A stretch of 64,000 nt of DNA from Streptomyces cyaneofuscatus. Lineage in GTDB: Bacteria; Actinomycetota; Actinomycetes; Streptomycetales; Streptomycetaceae. Numbering within the stretch: the first letter of the stretch is position 1; every line of letters begins with the position of its first letter. Below are positions 35,603 through 43,688 of this stretch, in pieces. A program made the translations under genes and the position numbers. The notes below the pieces were generated by a model. That model worked only from the letters and a program-made list of their open reading frames with translations, had not been told where the DNA came from and made no database searches. The DNA is taken from assembly GCF_000718135.1 (NCBI RefSeq), contig NZ_JOEM01000013.1, forward strand, positions 248,001 to 312,000. Direction: 5' to 3'.

Positions 35603-37009
35603 GTGCAATTCCACGATTCGCTGATCACTCTTGTCGGCAACACCCCGCTGGTGAGGCTGCGCAACGTCACGGCAGGTATCCAGGCGACCGTCCTGGCCAA
35701 GGTCGAGTACTTCAACCCCGGCGGGTCGGTGAAGGACCGCATCGCCCTGCGCATGATCGAGGCGGCCGAGCAGAGCGGCGAGCTCAAGCCCGGCGGCACG
35801 ATCATCGAGCCGACCAGCGGCAACACGGGCGTCGGCCTCGCGATCGTCGCCCAGCAGAAGGGCTACAAGTGCATCTTCGTCTGCCCGGACAAGGTGTCCA
35901 CGGACAAGATCAACGTGCTGCGCGCGTACGGCGCCGAGGTCGTCGTCTGCCCCAGCGCGGTTGACCCGGAGCACCCGGACTCGTACTACAACGTCTCCGA
36001 CCGGCTGGTCGCCGAGACGCCGGGCTCCTGGAAGCCGGACCAGTACTCCAACCCGAACAACCCGCGCTCGCACTACGAGACCACCGGTCCCGAGCTGTGG
36101 GAGCAGACGGAGGGGAAGATCACCCACTTCGTCGCGGGCGTCGGCACCGGCGGCACGATCACCGGCACCGGGCGCTACCTCAAGGAGATCAGCAAGGGCG
36201 CCGTCCAGGTCATCGGCACCGACCCGGAGGGCTCGGTCTACTCCGGCGGCTCCGGCCGGCCGTACCTGGTCGAGGGCGTCGGCGAGGACTTCTGGCCCTC
36301 CGCCTACGACGCCGAGGTCACCGACGAGATCGTCGCGGTCTCCGACAAGGACACCTTCCAGATGACCCGCCGCCTCGCCAAGGAGGAGGGCCTGCTCGTC
36401 GGCGGCTCCTGCGGCATGGCGGTCGTCGGGGCCCTGGAGGTCGCCAAGCGGCTCGGCCCGGACGACGTCGTGGTGGTGCTGCTGCCCGACAGCGGCCGCG
36501 GCTACCTCAGCAAGATCTTCAACGACGAGTGGATGGCCGACTACGGCTTCCTGGAGGACACCAGCTCCTCCCCGCAGGTCAGCGCCGTGCTCAACTTCAA
36601 GGAGGGCCCGCTGCCCTCCCTCGTCCACATGCACCCGGACGAGACGGTCGGCCAGGCGATCGACGTCCTGCGCGAGTACGGCGTCTCCCAGATGCCGATC
36701 GTGAAGCCGGGCGCCGGACACCCCGACGTGATGGCCGCCGAGGTCATCGGCTCCGTCGTCGAGCGGCAGCTGCTGGACGCCCTGTTCACCCAGCGCGCCT
36801 CGCTCAGCGACCCGCTGGAGAAGCACATGTCGGCCCCGCTGCCGCAGGTCGGCTCGGGCGAGCCGGTCGAGGACCTGATGGCCGCGCTCAGCGGTGCCGA
36901 TGGTGCGGACGCGGCGATCGTGCTCGTCGAGGGCAAGCCGAAGGGCGTCGTGAGCAGGCAGGACGTGCTGGCGTTCCTCGCGAAGGACGCCGGGTCCGCG
37001 AAGGCCTGA
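35603..37009 (+). CDS. cbs: Cystathionine beta-synthase
   Basis: This 468-residue PLP enzyme condenses serine with homocysteine to cystathionine in reverse transsulfuration. The PLP-binding Lys44 is in PGGSVKDR, the substrate loop is EPTSGNTGVG, and the phosphate-binding glycine loop is GVGTGGTITGTG. Residues about 330-465 form a pair of CBS domains (MHPDETVGQAIDVLREYGVSQMPI and the following repeat). The linked CBS pair separates it from cysteine synthases. GTG 35603 has GGAG seven bases upstream. The 5' region contains several CGTACG palindromes. Confidence 0.93.
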   Translation: MQFHDSLITLVGNTPLVRLRNVTAGIQATVLAKVEYFNPGGSVKDRIALRMIEAAEQSGELKPGGTIIEPTSGNTGVGLAIVAQQKGYKCIFVCPDKVSTDKINVLRAYGAEVVVCPSAVDPEHPDSYYNVSDRLVAETPGSWKPDQYSNPNNPRSHYETTGPELWEQTEGKITHFVAGVGTGGTITGTGRYLKEISKGAVQVIGTDPEGSVYSGGSGRPYLVEGVGEDFWPSAYDAEVTDEIVAVSDKDTFQMTRRLAKEEGLLVGGSCGMAVVGALEVAKRLGPDDVVVVLLPDSGRGYLSKIFNDEWMADYGFLEDTSSSPQVSAVLNFKEGPLPSLVHMHPDETVGQAIDVLREYGVSQMPIVKPGAGHPDVMAAEVIGSVVERQLLDALFTQRASLSDPLEKHMSAPLPQVGSGEPVEDLMAALSGADGADAAIVLVEGKPKGVVSRQDVLAFLAKDAGSAKA

Positions 37010-37412
37010 CGGCCCGGCGCCGGCCGTGGACCGCCCGGGGCCGGGGCTTCGCGAAAACGGTACGAGCGCGTCACGTCCGCGCAGCACCCGCTTAACACGG
37101 CTCCGGCACATTGGTGGGTGTCGGCAGGGAAACCCGCCGGCACCCAGAACGGCGACACCGGACTACGGAGCGGCTCCCGGACCTCCACCGTCGCCCGGAC
37201 GCGGGCATCCGGCCCTGACCCGGACCGCGTCCTTCGCGGGGACCGCCGTCGTCCCGCCCCCCGGGCCACCGGGGGTGCGGCGGCCCCCGCGACATACCTC
37301 AGGGGTATCCCCTGGACGCGCGGCCGGCCCCCCCCCGAGGGCCCGGCCGCGCGGCCGTTCCCGGCCACGTCACGTGCGTCACCCGCGTCACCTGTGCGGC
37401 GGCGTCACCCGG
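37010..37412. other. Gene-free region downstream of cbs
   Basis: This 403-bp stretch lies between convergent genes and no frame in it looks coding. It contains a C-run and the inverted repeat CGCGCGGCCGG/CCGGCCGCGCG (37317-37327, 37343-37353), which may terminate cbs transcription. It also has several short GTCAC repeats near 37365-37412. Nothing else is recognised. Confidence 0.55.
37317..37353. terminator. Hairpin between cbs and convergent membrane protein gene
   Basis: CGCGCGGCCGG pairs perfectly over 11 bp with its inverted copy, enclosing a 15-base C-rich loop. It is about 300 bp after cbs and may act in both directions. Confidence 0.45.
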
Positions 37413-37862
37413 TCAGTCGTTCCACTCCGAGGCCGAAGCGGAGGCCGCGCGCCGCTCCCGCCGCCGGAACAGGCCCCCGCTGCGCGCCGCGTGGACCGCG
37501 TTCACCCCGACGATCCCCATCCAGGCCACCACCAGCCCCTCGATGCCCGCGTTGACGACGCCGATCGCGGAGAGCGGGACCGCCAGCACGAGCGAGACGA
37601 CCCCGAACCCGAACCCCTCCCCGAACCCGGACGGCGCCCCCGCGGCGGACGGCGTCCGTATGGACCGGGGGTCCCGGGCGGCCGTCACCTGCTGCTCGGC
37701 CAGGTGGCGCCGGACCCGGCGGTCCAGGGTGGTGTCGAGGCGCTGCTCGACCTTCTCCAGGAACGAGTCGATGAGCGCCGACTCGTACTCCGGACCCAGC
37801 TCGCGGCGCGCCTGGAGGGTGGCGGCGAGCTCCTTCTCGATCTCGTGGTCACGGGCTTCCAT
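37413..37862 (-). CDS. Hypothetical integral membrane protein with N-terminal helical domain
   Basis: This protein of 149 residues has a charged helical N-terminus (EARDHEIEKELAATLQARRELGPEYESALIDSFLEKVEQRLDTTLDRRVRRHL) and two transmembrane helices (FGFGVVSLVLAVPLSAIGVVNAG and GLVVAWMGIVGVNAVHAA), with a basic C-terminus. No function is known. ATG 37862 is preferred to the upstream ATG at 37898, since TAACGT lies seven bases before it and suggests a leaderless mRNA. A longer form would carry a non-conserved MPGPARARNVTG lead. Confidence 0.75.
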   Translation of the reverse strand: MEARDHEIEKELAATLQARRELGPEYESALIDSFLEKVEQRLDTTLDRRVRRHLAEQQVTAARDPRSIRTPSAAGAPSGFGEGFGFGVVSLVLAVPLSAIGVVNAGIEGLVVAWMGIVGVNAVHAARSGGLFRRRERRAASASASEWND

Positions 37863-38068
37863 GCCCGTTACGTTACGAGCGCGGGCGGGCCCGGGCACGG
37901 GGGCTAGCCCCCCTATTTACGGGCCGGGAGGCCGCCCGTCCACCCGTTCCCCGCCGCTGCATATGGACATGCAGGAGCCTTCCTGGCTGAATGGATCTGT
38001 CGGCGCCGACCGTGGCGCGACGCCGATCGTGGCGCGAGGGATCCGGCGAGGATCAGCAAGGGGACAGC

Positions 38069-38914
38069 ATGAGTGGGAGCAGCCCCGCCGCGCGGTTGCA
38101 GCGGCTCTTCGAGGGGCACCGGCTCACGCCCACCCAGCGGCGCATCGCGCACTGCATGGTCCGCCGGGCGGCCGACGCGCCGTTCCTCTCCAGCGTCGAG
38201 CTGGCCGAGCTCGCCGGGGTCAGCCAGCCCTCCGTCACCCGCTTCGCCGTCGCCCTCGGCTTCGACGGCTACCCGGCGCTCCGCCGCCACCTCCGCGAGG
38301 TCGCGCCCGCCGACGCGGCGCAGGAGGACGCGGGGGAGACGTACAACGAGTACCAGCAGGCCGTCCGCGCCGAGATCGAGAACCTCCAGCACCTCTCGGA
38401 CCTCCTCGCCGACCCCGGACCCGTGGAGCGGGCGGGCCGGCTGCTGGCCGGGTCCCGGCCGCTGCCCGTGCTGGGGCTGCGCGCGGCCTCCTCGCAGGCG
38501 CGCGGGTTCGGCTACTTCGCCGCCAAGGTGCATCCCGACGTCCGCGTCCTCGACGAGGGCGGCTCCATGCTCCTGGACCGGATCGACTCCGCCCGCCGGG
38601 CCGGCGCCACCGCCCTGATGTGCTTCGCGCTGCCGCGCCACCCCAGGGAGTGCGTGGAGGCGCTGGCGTACGCCGGGGAGCAAGGGCTCACCGTCGTCAC
38701 CGTCGCGGACTCCGCCTTCGCGCCGGTCGCCAAGCACAGCGATCTGCTCCTCCCGGCGGCCATCGGCTCCGGGCTCTCCTTCGACACCGTCTGCGCGCCG
38801 ATGTTGCTGGGGCGGGTGCTGCTGGAGGCGATGTGCGACGAACTGCCCGACGCCCAGGCGCGGCTGGAGGAGTTCGACGTACGGGCGGCTGCCCGGGGCC
38901 TGTTCGTGGAGTGA
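38069..38914 (+). CDS. RpiR/MurR-family regulator (HTH plus SIS domain)
   Basis: This 281-residue protein has an N-terminal RpiR-type helix-turn-helix (LTPTQRRIAHCMVRRAADAPFLSSVELAELAGVSQPSVTRFAVALGFDGYPALRRHL, about 17-75) and a C-terminal SIS sugar-phosphate isomerase-like sensing domain (VLGLRAASSQARGFGYFAAKV to LTVVTVADSAFAPVAKHSDLLL). Such proteins sense sugar phosphates or, in some cases, other metabolites. The gene lies upstream of a roadblock operon and the hut genes. It could regulate histidine degradation, but no operator ties it to them. ATG 38069 has AAGGGGA upstream. Confidence 0.88.
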   Translation: MSGSSPAARLQRLFEGHRLTPTQRRIAHCMVRRAADAPFLSSVELAELAGVSQPSVTRFAVALGFDGYPALRRHLREVAPADAAQEDAGETYNEYQQAVRAEIENLQHLSDLLADPGPVERAGRLLAGSRPLPVLGLRAASSQARGFGYFAAKVHPDVRVLDEGGSMLLDRIDSARRAGATALMCFALPRHPRECVEALAYAGEQGLTVVTVADSAFAPVAKHSDLLLPAAIGSGLSFDTVCAPMLLGRVLLEAMCDELPDAQARLEEFDVRAAARGLFVE

Positions 38915-39010
38915 GGGCCCGCGCCCGCTTCCTTCGGCGAAGGCCCGCGCCCGCCGATCTCGCGGATTCTCACGCACCCCTCATCTGCGCCCGCTAATCT
39001 CCGCGCGCAG

Positions 39011-39064
39011 AACGACCGGAGCAGCCGGAACGACCGGAGCAGCCGGAACGACCGGAGCGACCGG
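39011..39064. repeat. 18-bp tandem repeat, three copies, upstream of a membrane protein gene
   Basis: AACGACCGGAGCAGCCGG occurs at 39011-39028 and 39029-39046, followed by a copy with one change at 39047-39064. It lies just before the GTG start at 39106 and is noncoding. The unit GACCGG-rich sequence may be a binding array or slippage product. Confidence 0.85.
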
Positions 39065-39105
39065 CAGGGACCGGCGGATACAGGGCGAGCGAGAGGGGTA
39101 CGGAC

Positions 39106-39675
39106 GTGGGGCGCGGAGGGCAGTCGCTGGCGAGAGTGGCCGTGATCGTACGGGCCGGAGCCGCCCCGCTGTGGTGGGCCGGGCTGGTGGCCGCCGCCGG
39201 GGGAGCGTTCGTACCGGGGCTGACCGGGCGCCGGATCGGGCTGCTGGCGGGGGCGGCGCTCTTCATCGTCACCGCGGCCGTCGTGCTCCTGGCGCGCGGC
39301 GGGCGGTACGCGGAGCTGGCGCGGGGCGCCTCCCGGGCGGGGCGCGGCGACTTCCTCCAGGACCGGGCCGTGACCGTACGGGTGTGGCGGCGCGGGCACC
39401 GGTGGTGGCTGCTGGGCGCGTTCGTGGCGGCGGTGGCGTCCTCGTTCGCGCTGCCGGGCGCCGGCGGGCTGGTCCTCGCGGGCGCGGGGGCCGGTCTCTG
39501 GGCCAAGGCGGTGCGGATCGGGCAGCGGGAGCGCCGGGACGACGTCCTGTACTGGGTGCGCACCGACTGGGCCGGGCGCGGCAGCCCGGTCGCCAAGCGG
39601 GTGCAGGGGCACCGGACGACGGGGCCGGCGGCGGGGGACGCCGCGCCGGGAGGGGCGCGGCGTCGCCGCCGGTGA
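39106..39675 (+). CDS. Hypothetical membrane protein
   Basis: This 189-residue protein has four hydrophobic segments (PLWWAGLVAAAGGAFVPGL, IGLLAGAALFIVTAAVVLLA, WWLLGAFVAAVASSFALPG and AGGLVLAGAGAGLWAKAV). These give four helices with a conserved-looking Arg/Trp loop (RVWRRGHRWWLL) and a basic C-terminus. No function is known. It starts at GTG 39106, 42 bp after the three 18-bp repeats. Its stop overlaps the first of four AGGTC palindromes downstream. Confidence 0.7.
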   Translation: MGRGGQSLARVAVIVRAGAAPLWWAGLVAAAGGAFVPGLTGRRIGLLAGAALFIVTAAVVLLARGGRYAELARGASRAGRGDFLQDRAVTVRVWRRGHRWWLLGAFVAAVASSFALPGAGGLVLAGAGAGLWAKAVRIGQRERRDDVLYWVRTDWAGRGSPVAKRVQGHRTTGPAAGDAAPGGARRRRR

Positions 39676-39786
39676 GGTCGGACCTTTGCGGCGTCGCCGC
39701 ACGTGAGGTCGGACCTTTGCACGCCGAGACTGCGAGAGGTCGGACCTTTACGCGCTGGGACCTCACCGCACACAGGTCCGACCTTT
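39675..39786. repeat. Four spaced copies of AGGTC(G/C)GACCTTT
   Basis: The 13-bp motif occurs at 39675-39687, 39706-39718, 39737-39749 and 39774-39786, with start-to-start spacings of 31, 31 and 37 bp. The first 11 bases are an imperfect palindrome centred on one base. It sits between two convergent genes, beginning at the stop of the membrane protein gene and ending just before the stop of the roadblock gene on the other strand. Confidence 0.88.
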
Positions 39787-39792
39787 CAGGCC

Positions 39793-40167
39793 TCAGACCT
39801 CCAGCTCGGCCTCGATCTTCTTCAGCTGGTGGCGGGCCATCGCCAGGTTCGCGCGGCTCGCGTCCAGCACCAGGTAGAGGAAGAGGCCGTTGCTGCCCCG
39901 GGTCTTGAGCAGCCGGATCAGGTGGTACTGGGTGCCCAGCGTGATGAGGATGTCCTCGATCTCCTCCTTCAGCCCCAGGTGCTCCATGGTGCGGAGCTTG
40001 GCGCGGATCACGTCGGTGTTGCCCGCGGCCGCGACCTCCAGGTTGAAGTCCTTGCCGCCGCCGAGCGTGCCCAGGGCCATTCCGCTCGTGTAGTCGACGA
40101 GGGCGACACCCGTGGTGCCCTCGATCGAGCTCATCGCTTCCTTCAGTGACGCTTCGGTGTTCGCCAT
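39793..40167 (-). CDS. Roadblock/LC7-domain protein
   Basis: This 124-residue protein is a roadblock/LC7 (dynein light chain, MglB-like) fold. [61 protein letters not shown] is the dimeric half and [56 protein letters not shown] the rest. In actinobacteria such proteins accompany Ras-like GTPases in conservons. Here no GTPase is adjacent. ATG 40167 is chosen over longer frames because the family starts there. It is the last gene of the operon. Confidence 0.85.
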   Translation of the reverse strand: MANTEASLKEAMSSIEGTTGVALVDYTSGMALGTLGGGKDFNLEVAAAGNTDVIRAKLRTMEHLGLKEEIEDILITLGTQYHLIRLLKTRGSNGLFLYLVLDASRANLAMARHQLKKIEAELEV

Positions 40168-40277
40168 GGAGGCTCGTTTCCTTTCCGTGGCCGGTCGCGC
40201 TGACCGGGTGCGTTTTCGCGTGAGTGGCATGGGTGTGGTGTGTGGGTCGTGGTGCGTGTGGGGGGAGGGAGGGGTGG

Positions 40278-40745
40278 CTACGTGGGGCGCTGCGGGAGCG
40301 TGCGGTTGGGGGCGCCGCGCGACGGTGCGGTGCGCGGCATGGGGGGCGTGCGCTCGGCGCGTTCCAGGGCGGTGTCGACGAGTTCGCCGATCCGGGCGCC
40401 TGCCCGGCGGCCCTCCAGATGGAGCCGGCCGACGTTGATGCGGTCCTCGGCCAACAGGGTCAGGACGGCGGAGGAGCCGGCGGCGTAGGTGGCGATGTAG
40501 CCGCTCTCGCCGCGGACCAGGAGCTCCCGGAAACCGCCGCGGCCGGTGGCCTCCGTCATCCGGATCGAGACGCCGAGCGCGGCGGCGGTGAGGGCGGCGA
40601 CGCCCTCGGCCTCGATGCCCGGGGTGTCGTGGGCCAGGACCAGTCCGTCGGTGGAGGCGGCCAGCGCCCCGGCGAGGAGGGGGACCCTGGCCCGTAACCG
40701 CTGGAGCTCGTCGAGGACACCGCGCGTCTCGGCCTCGGGAACCAT
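40278..40745 (-). CDS. Roadblock/LC7-domain protein with TTA codon at position 17
   Basis: This 155-residue protein contains a roadblock-like domain: [92 protein letters not shown]. Codon 17 (minus strand, 40697-40695) is an in-frame TTA, the codon read only by bldA tRNA, so it should be translated only when that tRNA is charged. ATG 40745 has GGGAGGAG seven bases upstream; a GTG at 40787 overlaps the previous stop but lacks this. The C-terminal tail ([14 protein letters not shown]) is low complexity. Confidence 0.82.
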   Translation of the reverse strand: MVPEAETRGVLDELQRLRARVPLLAGALAASTDGLVLAHDTPGIEAEGVAALTAAALGVSIRMTEATGRGGFRELLVRGESGYIATYAAGSSAVLTLLAEDRINVGRLHLEGRRAGARIGELVDTALERAERTPPMPRTAPSRGAPNRTLPQRPT

Positions 40746-40783
40746 CAGCTGTCTCCTCCCGGCACGCTGTCTGAGCGCGCGTA

Positions 40784-41596
40784 TCACAGGGCCTCCAATG
40801 CGTCTCGGAGCCGGCGCAGCAGGGCGATATCGGGGTCGGCCGTCACCTCGGGGAGCGTGATCCGGCCGTGTGCCGAGGCGGTGGCGGGCAGGGGCTGCGC
40901 GCGGACCGCCTCCACCAGGCCTGCCGCGGCGAGCCGCCGCAGGTCGACCAGGATGTGGAACGCCGAACGGCCCAGTGCCAGGGCGATGTCCGACGCCGTA
41001 CGCACACCGTCGGCCAGCTCCAGGACGGCGCGCTGGCGGGCGGGTACGGGGCTGTCGCCCGGGTGTGCCGCCGCCCGGACGATCGGGGCGCTGTCGCAGG
41101 CGGCGTCGGGCCAGATCCGGTCCAGCAGCTCCCGTCTGCGCAGGGTCTCGCGCTGGACGGCGGCCACCGGGACCGGCCGCACCGGGCCGATCCAGTGGGA
41201 CACCCCGTAACGGAAGCGGGCGGGCGTCCCGGTCGGGGCGAGGGCGAAGAACGCGGCGTCGTACAACGCGCCCAGGTGGCACAACTCCAGTGCGCCGCCC
41301 GGCACATGGCCGCTGTCCACGAGATAGCGGCCGACCCGCTGTCCGGCCCCGGCCTGCGCCACCGCGTCCCACCAGCCCTCGTGCCGCAGCGTGCCGCCGG
41401 TGGTGAGGAGGACGTCGATGCCGGGGGTGGCGGGGCTCTCGGCGTGCACCACCTGGCCGTCGGCGAGGTAGAGCGTGCCGCGGTCGCGCATCAGGGCGCC
41501 GGTGGCCCGTTCGGCGGCGAGTCGCTGGAGCATCGGGGAGAGGACCGGGAGCCGGTCCGTCTCCGGGGCGCCGGGATCGGCGGCTATCGCGCTCAT
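40784..41596 (-). CDS. Protein with DUF4388-like domain and wHTH-like segment in roadblock operon
   Basis: This 270-residue protein starts after the overlap of its ATG with the upstream stop. Its middle ([24 protein letters not shown], about 30-55) follows the DUF4388 or PATAN-type pattern A-T-G-x-L...D-G-x-V-x-H-A. The C-terminal part ([41 protein letters not shown]) looks like a small winged-helix-like segment. It would act as a scaffold or sensor in a signalling operon; function is unknown. It is between two roadblock genes with TTA codons and is probably co-translated with the upstream one (ATGA overlap). Confidence 0.72.
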   Translation of the reverse strand: MSAIAADPGAPETDRLPVLSPMLQRLAAERATGALMRDRGTLYLADGQVVHAESPATPGIDVLLTTGGTLRHEGWWDAVAQAGAGQRVGRYLVDSGHVPGGALELCHLGALYDAAFFALAPTGTPARFRYGVSHWIGPVRPVPVAAVQRETLRRRELLDRIWPDAACDSAPIVRAAAHPGDSPVPARQRAVLELADGVRTASDIALALGRSAFHILVDLRRLAAAGLVEAVRAQPLPATASAHGRITLPEVTADPDIALLRRLRDALEAL

Positions 41597-42006
41597 GCCA
41601 GCACCAGCCGCTCGGCCAGCTCGCCCAGCCGTAACCGGGCCATCGCGAGGTTGCCCTCGGAGCGGCTCAGCCAGAGGTGGAGGAAGACGCTGCTGTCGAA
41701 AGCCGTCTCGACGAAGCGGAGCATGTGGTAACCGTCTTGTGTGGTGACGATGACGTCCTCGACAGAGGTGCTCGGCGCTTCCCCGGAGCGTTCGCCTCCG
41801 CCCCCTGCGGTCAGGTGGGCGAAGGCGGGCTGTTCGGCGGTCATCCGGGCGACCTCCGCCGTCTCGGCCGCCGTCGCCTCGTGGTCGCCGTTGGGGGACT
41901 CGCCGATGGTGCCGAGCGCGAGGCCGCTCGTCCAGTCGACCACCGAGGCGCCCCGGGCGCCGGGCAGCCTCATGACTTCGAGCAGGCACTCGTCGATTCC
42001 GGGCAC
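41593..42006 (-). CDS. Roadblock/LC7-related protein with TTA codon at position 125
   Basis: This 137-residue protein, first of the operon, has a roadblock-like fold (DECLLEVMRLPGARGASVVDWTSGLALGTIG followed by VIVTTQDGYHMLRFVETAFDSSVFLHLWLSRSEGNLAMARLRLGELAERL). The end mirrors the [12 protein letters not shown] end of the roadblock gene at 39793. Leu125 is encoded by TTA (minus strand 41634-41632). GTG 42006 with GGGAGGGG seven bases before it is preferred to an upstream ATG at 42102. The 3' end overlaps the next ATG. Confidence 0.78.
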   Translation of the reverse strand: MPGIDECLLEVMRLPGARGASVVDWTSGLALGTIGESPNGDHEATAAETAEVARMTAEQPAFAHLTAGGGGERSGEAPSTSVEDVIVTTQDGYHMLRFVETAFDSSVFLHLWLSRSEGNLAMARLRLGELAERLVLA

Positions 42007-42163
42007 GCGGATTCCCCTCCCGACGCGGCGTACGGCTGTGACCCTGAGGCTACGCAACGTACTCACGGCAGGTGGAGGTTCTGGCATTTTCCTTTGGTAC
42101 ATGCGCCCCAGGGTGTAAAGGAGCGGCTGAAATGTGGTGGCCGGGAACTGGGGTGACGTTCCG

Positions 42164-43555
42164 TCAGGCCGCCGCTCGGTCGGACTTCTCGCGGGCCGCC
42201 ATCACCGCCCTGTTCACCGCCCACAGCCCGATCCCGATCAGCAGCAGGATCCCGGCCCGTACGTAGACGTCGGCGCCCCGGTCGGCGAGCGGGCTCGCCA
42301 GGACCAGCGAGGTGATCGCGCCGAGCACCGGCAGGGCGGTCGGCGTACGGAAGTGGCGGTGGTCCACGCGGTCCTTGCGCAGGACCAGTACGGCGATGTT
42401 GACCACGCCGAAGACGCAGAGCAGCAGGAACGAGGTGGTGTCGCCGAGCCCCTCGATCTCGCCGGTGGAGACCAGGCCGATCGCCAGGAGGGAGACGAAG
42501 ACGATGCCGACCCAGGGGGTGCGCCGGCCCGCCAGGACCTTGCCCATCGTGGGCGGGAGGATGCGTTCGTTGGCCATGCCGTAGCAGAGCCGCGAGGCCA
42601 TCATGAGGTTGATCAGCGCCGAGTTGGTGACCGCGAAGAGGGCGATCAGCGCGAAGAGTTTCGGCGGAAAATCGACGCCGCCCGCCTTCACCACTTCCAG
42701 CAGCGGGCCGCTGGAGTCGGACAGGGTGCGGGAGTCGACCAGGAGCGAGGAGACCAGCGCGACCAGGATGTAGATCGTGCCGGTCACGGCCACGCCGATG
42801 AAGATGGCGCGCGGGAAGTTGCGCGCGGGGTCCTTGGTCTCCTCGGCCATGTTCACCGAGTCCTCGAAGCCCACGAAGGCGAAGAAGCCGAGCGCGGTGG
42901 CGCCGAGCACCCCGGTGATCAGGGCGTATCCGGTTCCGCCGGCCTCGATCTGGGTCAGCCGGGAGGGCTCGCCGTCGCCGCTGAACACCGCGTACGCGCC
43001 GATCGCCAGGATCACCGCGAGCCCGCTGACCTCCACCAGGGTCAGCACGACGTTCGCCTTCACCGACTCGGAGACCCCGCGCAGGTTGATCGCGGCCAGC
43101 GCGAGGATGAAGAGGATCGCGATGAGGGTCGGCGGTACGGCGTCGGTGAATTCCCCCAGGTAGTCGCCGCTGAACGCCCGGGCCGCCGCGCTCGCCGAGG
43201 AGAGCCCGGAGCACATGACCATGAAGGCGACGATGAAGGTCAGGAAGGGGATCCTGAACGCCTTCTGGGTGTAGAGCGCGGCCCCGGCCGCCTTCGGGTA
43301 CTTGCCGACGAGCTCCACGTACGAGGCCGCCGTCAGCAGGGCCACGACGAACCCGATCGCGAACGGCAGCCAGAGCGCCCCGCCCACCTTGCCCGCCACG
43401 TCGCCGGTGGTGGCGTAGATACCGGTGCCGAGGATGTCCCCGATGACGAAGAGGATCAGCAGCTTGGGGCCGAGCGCGCGCTTGAGCGGCGGCGACGCCT
43501 CGGGGGCCGCGGGCGCGGGTGTGCCGGGCATGTCTGGTGTGCCGGGCGTGCTCAT
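42164..43555 (-). CDS. APC-family amino acid permease
   Basis: This 463-residue protein has about twelve transmembrane helices of the amino acid-polyamine-organocation family. The first helix is [19 protein letters not shown], the family's GxG(I/V) signature; [28 protein letters not shown] is the conserved loop after helix 6. The substrate is not readable from sequence, but divergence from hutU across 133 bp suggests uptake of histidine or a related amino acid; that is inferred from location. It starts at ATG 43555 after a Pro/Ala-rich N-terminal tail. Confidence 0.9.
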   Translation of the reverse strand: MSTPGTPDMPGTPAPAAPEASPPLKRALGPKLLILFVIGDILGTGIYATTGDVAGKVGGALWLPFAIGFVVALLTAASYVELVGKYPKAAGAALYTQKAFRIPFLTFIVAFMVMCSGLSSASAAARAFSGDYLGEFTDAVPPTLIAILFILALAAINLRGVSESVKANVVLTLVEVSGLAVILAIGAYAVFSGDGEPSRLTQIEAGGTGYALITGVLGATALGFFAFVGFEDSVNMAEETKDPARNFPRAIFIGVAVTGTIYILVALVSSLLVDSRTLSDSSGPLLEVVKAGGVDFPPKLFALIALFAVTNSALINLMMASRLCYGMANERILPPTMGKVLAGRRTPWVGIVFVSLLAIGLVSTGEIEGLGDTTSFLLLCVFGVVNIAVLVLRKDRVDHRHFRTPTALPVLGAITSLVLASPLADRGADVYVRAGILLLIGIGLWAVNRAVMAAREKSDRAAA

Positions 43556-43623
43556 CGGTGCCTCCGGTGCCCTCGGGTCGGGGATGGAACACCTCTTCCC
43601 GGACGCGACGCGAACCGCACCTG

Positions 43624-43660
43624 TTGACTACGACTATTCAGCGCCTCAGGATGTGAATAG
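43624..43660. promoter_or_regulatory. Operator candidate for the hut cluster: CTATTCA-N13-TGAATAG
   Basis: CTATTCA (43634-43640) and TGAATAG (43654-43660) form a perfect 7-bp inverted repeat with centres 20 bp apart, two helical turns. A TTGACT -35-like hexamer lies at 43624-43629. The site is in the spacer between the divergent permease and hutU genes, 29 bp before the hutU start codon. It is AT-rich against the background, as repressor sites here usually are. Confidence 0.55.
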
Positions 43661-43688
43661 ATGTTCACCGTCCCGAGGAGGCACCGCC

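Noticed and set aside
39675..39786. Four palindromic motifs considered as CRISPR repeats
   Set aside because: The units are 13 bp, the spacers are unrelated to each other in length pattern (18, 18 and 24 bp), and no Cas gene is near.
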